Shown here one piece after another: positions 58,017-64,000 of a stretch of DNA of 64,000 bases. The stretch covers positions 4,960,001 to 5,024,000 of the forward strand of contig CM056876.1 in assembly GCA_029876055.1 (NCBI GenBank), read 5' to 3'. A program made the position numbers and the translations under genes. The notes under the pieces were generated by a model. That model was not told the origin of the DNA. It made no database searches and was given only the letters and a program-made list of their open reading frames with translations. Numbering within the stretch: the first letter of the stretch is position 1; every line of letters begins with the position of its first letter. The stretch is from Madurella fahalii. Lineage: Eukaryota; Ascomycota; Sordariomycetes; Sordariales.

Positions 58017-60122
58017 ATGCGCCCGAGCTCGCTGGCTGCTTTCCTCTGGCACATTACCAGAAGCGTGAGGAGACCAGCCGGTCGACGATTGATCCGCACA
58101 CCAATCATCGCGACTCGCGCGATGTCCGAGTCCAGTATTCACGAGCTCCACGATCCGCCCGCCGAGGGGCAGCGAGTCAAACACGAGAATGTCATCTACA
58201 CGACAGTCCGGGAGGGGCTCGCCCACATCCTTGTGCCCGAGGAGTCGGTAAAGGCCAATGACGGCCAGGGCGTGCAGCAGGTCTTCTACAACCCGATACA
58301 GCAGTTCAATCGCGACTTGACTGTCCTCGCCATCAAAGCCTACGGAAAGGAGCGCATGCAGCAGAAGCAGGCCGCCAGCCGGATGCGCCTTGGCAAATTC
58401 GCCGAAAAGAAGAGGAAGCGAAAGGAGCAGGCGCACATCGACCGGCCCGCGAAATCGCCCAAGCTATCCGACGACGCCGCCCCCGAATCCACCGGTGCGC
58501 CGGATTCCGAGATGCGAGATGCGGCCGCGGCCGCGGCAGAGGAAGGTACGGAGAAGCCCGCGGATAGCGAGCCTCCAAACACGGCCGAACAGGCTGTGGA
58601 AAACGGCGCCGAGGCCCCAGAGAAGAAGGACCCCGCGCTGACATTCACCATCCTCGATGCCCTCTCTGCCAGTGGCCTCCGTGCCCTCCGCTATGCCCAT
58701 GAAATACCCTTCCTCACAAAGGTGACTGCGAACGACATCCTCAAGGCAGCCGCCCAGGCGATCGAGCGCAACGCCGCCCACAACAAGCTCCTCGACAAGA
58801 TCCACATATCCGTCGACGATGCGCTGGCCCACATGTACCAGAGGATCGCGAACGAGCTGCGCCGGGTCGCTCTGACCACCAAGGGCAAACCCGGGCCGAG
58901 CGACAAGTACGACGTGATCGACCTCGACCCGTACGGGAGCGCCGCCCCGTTCCTCGACGCCGCCGTCCAGGCCGTGCGGGATGACGGCGGGCTGCTGTGC
59001 GTCACCTGCACCGACTCGGGCGTCTGGGCTTCCAACGGCTATCCGGAGAAGTGCTACGCTCTGTACGGCGGCGTGCCGCTCAAAGGCTGGTACTCGCACG
59101 AAGCGGGTCTGCGGCTCATTCTGCACGCCATCGAGACATCAGCTGCGAAATACGGCCTGGCGATGGAGCCCCTGTTGTCACTGTCGGTCGACTTTTACAG
59201 CAGGATGTTTGTCCGCATCACGAAATCCCCGTCCATGGTCAAGTTTCAGGGAGGCAAGAACATGATGGTCTACAGCTGTGGCGGCGGCTGCGGCTCGTGG
59301 ACGACGCAGCTCCTCATGAGGAACAAGCCGGCGCCGAACAAGAAGGGTAGCGGCATCTTTTATAAACACGGCTTCACCAAGGCGCCAACGGCGCCCCAAT
59401 CCTGCGAGCACTGCGGATCGACTATGCACCTCGCAGGCCCCATGTATGCGGGCCGGATCCACTCGACAGAGTTCATCAAGAGCGTGATAGCCGAGGCCGA
59501 AGAGGCTTCCCCCGACGTCTACGGCACCCGCGAGAGGATCCGCGGCGTATTGCAGACGGCGCTCGAGGAGTTCTTGGCGTCGCCCGAGGAGACGCAGGCC
59601 GAGGCGAGCGAAAACGGCGACGGCACCAAGAGGATAAAGAAGAGCAAGACGGAGGCGGAGCTGGCCGCCATTGACCCATACCCATTTTACTTCCACCCGG
59701 CCCAAGTGTCGGGACTCCTGCACTGCTCTAGCCCTGCGGAAGCCCCGTTGAAGGGCGCGCTGATAGGGCTGGGCTACCGCGTCACGCGCAGCCACTGCAA
59801 AGCAGGCAGCATGAAGACGGACGCGCCGTGGCCTGTCATCTGGCACGTCTTTCGGGAATGGATTCGCCAGAAGGCGCCCGTCAAAGAGGAGAACATCAAA
59901 GCCGGCAGCATCGCCTATCGCCTATTAGGGTTGGGTAAGAAGGCCGATGCAGCCGAGTGGGGCGACAAGGAGGACGTAGAAAACGGCAAGGAAAAGGACA
60001 AGATGCCCGAGGTCGTCTTTGACGAGAAGCTTGGCCGCAGCACGGACAAGACTAAGTTGGTCCGCTACCAAATGAATCCGAGGGAGAACTGGGGTCCGAT
60101 GAACCGGGCCAAAGGGAAGTGA
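58017..60122 (+). CDS. trm1: tRNA (guanine26-N2)-dimethyltransferase Trm1
   Basis: Makes N2,N2-dimethylguanosine at position 26 of nuclear and mitochondrial tRNAs using S-adenosylmethionine. Intronless, 701 residues. The AdoMet-binding motif is DALSASGLRALRYA, followed by TANDI, VIDLDPYGSAAPFLD and CTDSGVWA, all typical of Trm1. CGGGCGSW and a downstream CEHCGS form the cysteine cluster, and PYPFYFHP plus YRVTRSHCKAGSMKTDAPW mark the C-terminal domain. A 70-residue Ala/Glu/Lys-rich insert (about 120-205) splits the N-terminal part. The first ATG gives an Arg-rich, acid-poor leader (residues 1-35) that looks like a mitochondrial presequence. A second in-frame ATG at 58122 (Met36) has a better context and gives a cytosolic or nuclear form beginning MSESS. 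Yeast TRM1 uses two starts the same way. Confidence 0.95.
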   Translation: MRPSSLAAFLWHITRSVRRPAGRRLIRTPIIATRAMSESSIHELHDPPAEGQRVKHENVIYTTVREGLAHILVPEESVKANDGQGVQQVFYNPIQQFNRDLTVLAIKAYGKERMQQKQAASRMRLGKFAEKKRKRKEQAHIDRPAKSPKLSDDAAPESTGAPDSEMRDAAAAAAEEGTEKPADSEPPNTAEQAVENGAEAPEKKDPALTFTILDALSASGLRALRYAHEIPFLTKVTANDILKAAAQAIERNAAHNKLLDKIHISVDDALAHMYQRIANELRRVALTTKGKPGPSDKYDVIDLDPYGSAAPFLDAAVQAVRDDGGLLCVTCTDSGVWASNGYPEKCYALYGGVPLKGWYSHEAGLRLILHAIETSAAKYGLAMEPLLSLSVDFYSRMFVRITKSPSMVKFQGGKNMMVYSCGGGCGSWTTQLLMRNKPAPNKKGSGIFYKHGFTKAPTAPQSCEHCGSTMHLAGPMYAGRIHSTEFIKSVIAEAEEASPDVYGTRERIRGVLQTALEEFLASPEETQAEASENGDGTKRIKKSKTEAELAAIDPYPFYFHPAQVSGLLHCSSPAEAPLKGALIGLGYRVTRSHCKAGSMKTDAPWPVIWHVFREWIRQKAPVKEENIKAGSIAYRLLGLGKKADAAEWGDKEDVENGKEKDKMPEVVFDEKLGRSTDKTKLVRYQMNPRENWGPMNRAKGK

Positions 60123-60486
60123 GGCTTCCGGTGCTGCCGAGACTTCTTTCAGCCGGGGTAGCACTGTTCAAGATCCACGGTGGAAACAACGGCGGACGGA
60201 CAGGGTGAATTTAGGCCGGGTTTTCCGGTGCTCTGAACCGGCAAGCAGTTGTTGCCAGCCCCAGCCGTCCCTATCCCACCGCCTCGGGCCCACTCCGCCC
60301 ACTCAGCGACAGGCGGGTGATACCGCAATCCAGCGCTGCCCCTCGGTTGCGGCGGATCTGACTCGACAATTGATACGCGGCTGGGACGGGAGGAGCACGC
60401 CTTACGCAGGCGATTAGAAATCCAAGATATCCACAAAGCTTATACATGTCGCTTTTGTTTCCCCCGCCGTGCTTTGCGTGGTCATA
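60123..60486. other. Intergenic region trm1 to lipid-kinase-like gene
   Basis: About 360 bases with no gene. It contains the short promoter and leader of the next gene; an out-of-frame ATG at 60446 opens a 13-codon upstream ORF. Confidence 0.45.
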
Positions 60487-62178
60487 ATGTTTATTCTCCG
60501 CCGGCTTGTCCCCCGCGCCATCAGAGAGCGCATCGCCGGCTCCCCACTGAAGAGCACCGCTAAGACCCCTCCAACGGCCGCCCAGATGCCGCGAAATACC
60601 GCTACTGACGGCCCCGTAGCCGTGCTACCCCCCGGGCCGCAGGGCACTCACACCAGCGCCGAGGCAGAGATGACCAACGCCATCGCCAACATCAAAAATG
60701 AAGAAATCATCTTCATCCTACCGTCCAAAGAAGATCCCAGCGGCGGTTACACCATCTACAGCCTCTCAGAGAACGACCCAGCCGCAACCACCAATCAAAA
60801 CAACAACCGCCGGCCGTTCCGCCTCTCGGCAACGCCCGCGCAACTGCCGGAGGATTCGCCGCTGCTGACGCGGTTCCTGGTGCATCCCGACGCCATCCCG
60901 CCATCTCACCTCAGATCGGGCGCTGCCAACGCCAGTGCCAAGGCCAAGACTAAGACGCATGTCGTCGTGTCAACGCGTTCCGGGCTCGGCCAGGCCCAGC
61001 CGTTCTACCAGGATGTGTTGCGCCCGTTGTTGGGGGCCGTGGGGTTGGCCGAGTCCGAGCCTGAGTCCGAGGGGTCCGGGGGTGGGGATGGAGATGGAGA
61101 TGGAGATGGGTACAGGGTAACGGTGACCAGGGATGAGGATAGTATCCGGGCTTTTGCGAGGGGGTTGGTAACGGCGGGTGATGGTGATGGTGATGGTGAT
61201 GATGAAGATGATGGGAGGGGCCAGGAGACGGTCATTCTGTTGAGCGGGGATGGTGGGGTGGTGGATTTGTTGAACGGGCTGGATCAAGTCGGCACATCGT
61301 CATCGTCATCATCGTCGTCATCCGCCACGCCGACCATCGCGCTCCTCCCGCTTGGGACGGGCAACGCCCTCTTCCACTCGCTGCACAAGCCGCATTACAC
61401 TTCGGCCGCCGCGGCGCCGTCGCCGCTCGTCCTGGGCTTGCGCACGCTCTTCCGAGGCCAGCCGGCCCCGCTGCCCACGTTTAGGGCGTCCTTCTCGCCG
61501 GGCGCGAGGTTGGTATCTTCTGCCGAGACGGGCGGCAGCGGTAATCCTAATGGGACGAGCGGGGCACAGCGGCACGTTGACCACCTCCTCGGGGCGATCG
61601 TCACCTCGTACGGCTTCCACGCCAGCCTCGTCTGGGAGAGCGACACCCCCGCCTACCGCGTGCACGGCGACAAGCGCTTCGGCATGGCGGCTGCCGAGCT
61701 GCTGAAGACGTCGCATGCGTATGATGCGCAGGTCGAGGTGCGCTTGCAAGGGAGCGACGAGTTTGTCGCTCTGCACAGCCCAGTAAAAGACGGCGGGGAG
61801 GGCAAGTTCAACTACGTCCTCGTGACGATGGTGTCCAACCTGGAAAAGACCTTCACCATCTCCCCTGCCAGTCGGCCCCTCGATGGGCAGCTGAGGCTGG
61901 TACACTTTGGGGATGTGGGCGGCGAGAAGACGATGGCGATCATGATGGCTGCGTACAGGGAGGGGAGCCATGTGGGCATGGAAGAGGTGGGCTATACAGA
62001 AGTCGAAGAGGTGAAAGTGACTGTTGGGGAGGAAGATGCGAGGTGGCGCAAGGTTTGTATTGACGGGAGTATCGTCGAGGTTGAAACGGGCGGGTGGATG
62101 AAGGTGGGCAGGGAGCGGAAGGAGTGGTTGAGAGTGTTAGTCGATGGATGTGTCACGATTGCAGCTCCTGGAGTTTGA
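60487..62178 (+). CDS. Diacylglycerol/sphingoid-base kinase-fold protein
   Basis: Intronless, 563 residues from the ATG at 60487; the frame extends 18 bases further upstream without ATG. A short basic N-terminus (FILRRLVPRAIRERI) could associate with membranes. The DAGK catalytic fold is marked by HVVVSTRSGLGQAQPFYQ, then LLSGDGGVVDLLNGL (nucleotide-binding SGDGG, with Asp where many sphingoid kinases have Glu) and LPLGTGNALFHSL. Two Gly-Asp runs (GDGDGDGDG) and a Ser9 run interrupt the domain; they come from GGAGAT/GGTGAT and TCATCG microsatellites. The C-terminal half has HLLGAIVTSYGFHASLVWE and KTFTISPASRP, as in LCB4/5-type lipid kinases. Substrate cannot be told from sequence; sphingoid bases or diacylglycerol are both possible. 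Confidence 0.85.
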   Translation: MFILRRLVPRAIRERIAGSPLKSTAKTPPTAAQMPRNTATDGPVAVLPPGPQGTHTSAEAEMTNAIANIKNEEIIFILPSKEDPSGGYTIYSLSENDPAATTNQNNNRRPFRLSATPAQLPEDSPLLTRFLVHPDAIPPSHLRSGAANASAKAKTKTHVVVSTRSGLGQAQPFYQDVLRPLLGAVGLAESEPESEGSGGGDGDGDGDGYRVTVTRDEDSIRAFARGLVTAGDGDGDGDDEDDGRGQETVILLSGDGGVVDLLNGLDQVGTSSSSSSSSSATPTIALLPLGTGNALFHSLHKPHYTSAAAAPSPLVLGLRTLFRGQPAPLPTFRASFSPGARLVSSAETGGSGNPNGTSGAQRHVDHLLGAIVTSYGFHASLVWESDTPAYRVHGDKRFGMAAAELLKTSHAYDAQVEVRLQGSDEFVALHSPVKDGGEGKFNYVLVTMVSNLEKTFTISPASRPLDGQLRLVHFGDVGGEKTMAIMMAAYREGSHVGMEEVGYTEVEEVKVTVGEEDARWRKVCIDGSIVEVETGGWMKVGRERKEWLRVLVDGCVTIAAPGV

Positions 62179-62244
62179 ACATTTGTTTTCTTTTTGGATG
62201 GTTCATAGACGCCCGCACTCTTCTACACACAACAAAGACACCCT

Positions 62245-63972
62245 TCAACTGCCCATCAGCTTCCTAACCCTTCTCTCCATCCCCTCCTCGAACTGCCTCA
62301 CCCCTCCCTCCAGCTCGACCAACTTCCCCCCAGCCACTTTATACACAACCCTCCGCCTCCTCGCTCCCGGCTCCTCCCCATCTTCCTCCTCCCTCCCATA
62401 ACCCCCTTCCTCATCATCTCCCTCCTCCTCATCATCCACCATCCCTTCAACAACCCCCTTCACAAACCACCGGTCGTGCGACACGAGCACCACCGCGCCT
62501 CTCCACGCCCTCAGCGCCGCCCGCAGCGCCGACACCGTCTCGTAGTCCAGGTGCGTCGTAACCTCGTCCAGCACCAGACACCCCGGCCGCCGCCACAGCA
62601 GGCGCGCCAGCTCCAGCCGCACCAGCTGGCCCCCCGAGAGCTTGGCCACGGGCACGTCGGACGCCAGACGGCCCGGCAGGCCGAGCGTGGCGAGCAGGCC
62701 GCGCAGGTCGCCCTCCGACAGCTCGGAGGACGAGGTCGTCGACGAAGAGGAGGAGGAGGCGGCGGCGGCGGCAGTCTCCTCGGTGAGGAGCGCGAGCGGG
62801 GTGAGGGCTGGTCGGGAGAGGGCGAGGGATTGGAGGTTGGCCACGGCGTGCTGCGAGTAGTAGGATAGTTTGAGGCGGGGGTGGTGGGTTATGGTTCCTT
62901 TTACCAGGGAAGAGGAAGTGGTGGGGTGGGTGGGCTGTTGTGGTTGGGAGGGGTCCGAGACGAGCAGGCGGATGAGGGTGGATTTGCCGGCTCCGTTGAG
63001 GCCCAGGATGCCGATGCGGTCCCCCGGCGAGACGGTGAGCGTTATGTCTTGCAGGGTTGGCGGGGGCGGCGGAACCCCCTTCCTGGCCGGCGGGTAGCGG
63101 AAGGTGACCCCCTCGAGGGAGATCAGCGCTCCCGGGAAGCGGAGGTCGGGCGGGTCCGGAAGCGCGATGGCCACGGGCCGCTCGTCTTGCGGGATGTCGA
63201 TCTCTTCGCGCGCCGAATAGTGGTAGCCTGCCAGGTCGCGGTTCAGCTTGAAGCGCCCGCCCCGCTCGTTCACCTGCATGCCCATGCGGTCGTCGAGGCG
63301 CTTTTGTCGGCTCTTGGCCTGGCGGATCTTGTTCTGGTCGTCGTTCTTGCGGCCCTGGACGAGGTTTTGCCGGATCGATTCTTGCATGTGGGCCTTTTGC
63401 TTGTCTTGGGCTTCTTTCATCTTGGCGAGGTACTGCTTCTTCTCCGCCTGCGAGGATTCGTAGGTTGGGAGGTCGCCGTGGAAGTAGGTCAGGGCCTTGT
63501 CCTTGACGATGAGCAGGTCGGTACACACGGAGCTGGCAAAGTCGCGGTCGTGCGAGACGAGGATGAGGGTCGGTGGGGTGTCGAGGTCTTCTAGGCTCTG
63601 GAGGTAGCGCTGCAGCCAGATGATGCCGAGCAGGTCGAGAAAGTTGGTCGGCTCGTCGAGGATGAGGATGTCAGTTTCTTGGAGCAGTGCAGCGGCCAGA
63701 GAGCTACGCATGCGCCAGCCCCCGGATAGGCTTCCGGCGGGCTTGGACATGTAGGCCTCGGTGAAGCCGAGACCGGTCAAGATCTTTTTGGCGCTCGACT
63801 CAATGTCAGCCATCCGTGATGGCTCAACCTGAAGCTCGAGATCCGCTAGCACGTCGGCTGCTTCTTGGGTCTCGGTCTGGAGCGTTTCGGACGAGATGTC
63901 GTCTGCAGGCTGGTCATTCCTGTCGAGAGTTAGGAGGACACGAGCCACTCCCTTAAGGATAGTCAGGGGCTC
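62245..63972 (-). CDS. ABC-F family ATPase, 5' partial
   Basis: The visible exon encodes 575 codons and a stop; on its 5' side an acceptor (TTGTAG) at 63973-63974 implies an intron running off the window, and the first Walker A lies beyond. Present are the end of ABC domain 1 (signature SLSGGWRMRSSL, Walker B ILILDEPTNFLD, LVSHDRDF), a charged linker helix (KKQYLAKMKEAQDKQKAHMQ) typical of ABC-F, and ABC domain 2 (Walker A GLNGAGKST, signature KLSGGQLVRLELARLL). There are no membrane segments. ABC-F proteins act on ribosomes in translation control or assembly (Gcn20, Arb1, New1). In domain 2, Walker B continues LVLDEVTTHLD rather than the usual DEPTNHLD. A Ser/Ala-rich insert (about 20 residues) and an acidic Glu/Asp patch near the end are unusual additions. 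Which ABC-F subgroup it belongs to is unclear. Confidence 0.88.
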   Translation of the reverse strand, partial: EPLTILKGVARVLLTLDRNDQPADDISSETLQTETQEAADVLADLELQVEPSRMADIESSAKKILTGLGFTEAYMSKPAGSLSGGWRMRSSLAAALLQETDILILDEPTNFLDLLGIIWLQRYLQSLEDLDTPPTLILVSHDRDFASSVCTDLLIVKDKALTYFHGDLPTYESSQAEKKQYLAKMKEAQDKQKAHMQESIRQNLVQGRKNDDQNKIRQAKSRQKRLDDRMGMQVNERGGRFKLNRDLAGYHYSAREEIDIPQDERPVAIALPDPPDLRFPGALISLEGVTFRYPPARKGVPPPPPTLQDITLTVSPGDRIGILGLNGAGKSTLIRLLVSDPSQPQQPTHPTTSSSLVKGTITHHPRLKLSYYSQHAVANLQSLALSRPALTPLALLTEETAAAAASSSSSSTTSSSELSEGDLRGLLATLGLPGRLASDVPVAKLSGGQLVRLELARLLWRRPGCLVLDEVTTHLDYETVSALRAALRAWRGAVVLVSHDRWFVKGVVEGMVDDEEEGDDEEGGYGREEEDGEEPGARRRRVVYKVAGGKLVELEGGVRQFEEGMERRVRKLMGS

Positions 63973-64000
63973 CTACAACGCAGCAGACTGGGCAACCAGT

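Noticed and set aside
1..64000. CRISPR arrays, rRNA genes, intact transposons
   Set aside because: No regular repeat-spacer pattern, no rRNA sequence, and no terminal repeats with transposase or reverse transcriptase were seen.

Overview
The window is nuclear DNA of a filamentous ascomycete, most likely a Sordariomycete of the Sordariales/Chaetomiaceae type. The evidence is GC-rich coding sequence, many short introns (45-119 bp) with GTRNGT donors and CTRAC-type branch sites, a full XYR1/XLR-1 xylanase regulator with Sordariomycete-like sequence, and a typical set of fungal housekeeping proteins. There is no operon structure, CRISPR array or intact transposon. The genus call is inference from protein resemblance.

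Layout, left to right. A cytoplasmic dynein heavy chain (about the last 2,515 residues, 5' end outside the window) runs to 7658 and converges on a Clr5-domain gene (minus, 8209-9969). After a 2.5 kb gap come a DUF1774-like membrane protein (12486-13610) and a mitochondrial-type AcpS phosphopantetheinyl transferase (14333-15083). Two arginine tRNA genes, each with a likely intron, lie on opposite strands at 15.3-15.7 kb. A PHP-type histidinol-phosphatase (minus, 16182-17236) follows. Then comes an 11.8 kb stretch with no convincing gene, holding a purine minisatellite, two 15-G tracts and two related small hairpins. It ends at xlr-1 (29019-31993), the Zn2Cys6 activator of xylanase and cellulase genes.

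From 33.3 to 34.5 kb is a decayed kinase-like gene on the minus strand. Next are a dynamin/Mx-like GTPase (35470-37945), a cyclin-L-like gene (minus, 38098-39163) and a large SLIP-GC-like nuclear GTPase (40341-43764). A Cns1/TTC4 Hsp90 co-chaperone (44527-45876) converges on an Xbp1-type APSES regulator (minus, 46254-48306). After another 3.7 kb gene-free gap come DNA topoisomerase II (52035-57315), tRNA dimethyltransferase Trm1 (58017-60122), a diacylglycerol/sphingoid-kinase-fold protein (60487-62178) and an ABC-F ATPase (minus, 62245-63972) whose 5' part lies beyond the window.

The genes are mostly unrelated housekeeping functions: transport motor, histidine synthesis, acyl-carrier-protein activation, tRNA modification, chromosome topology, chaperones and ribosome-associated ATPase. 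Regulators (xlr-1, Xbp1-like, Clr5-like, cyclin L) are mixed among them, and the two best-supported ones sit beside the two largest gene-free gaps. The most unusual local arrangement is the pair of dynamin-superfamily GTPases at 35-44 kb beside a decayed gene. I found no clearly new multi-gene system. The best leads are that GTPase pair, the regulatory desert of xlr-1, the dual start of trm1 and the stop-free introns whose lengths are multiples of three. Splice junctions were placed by eye from frame continuity and consensus sites.
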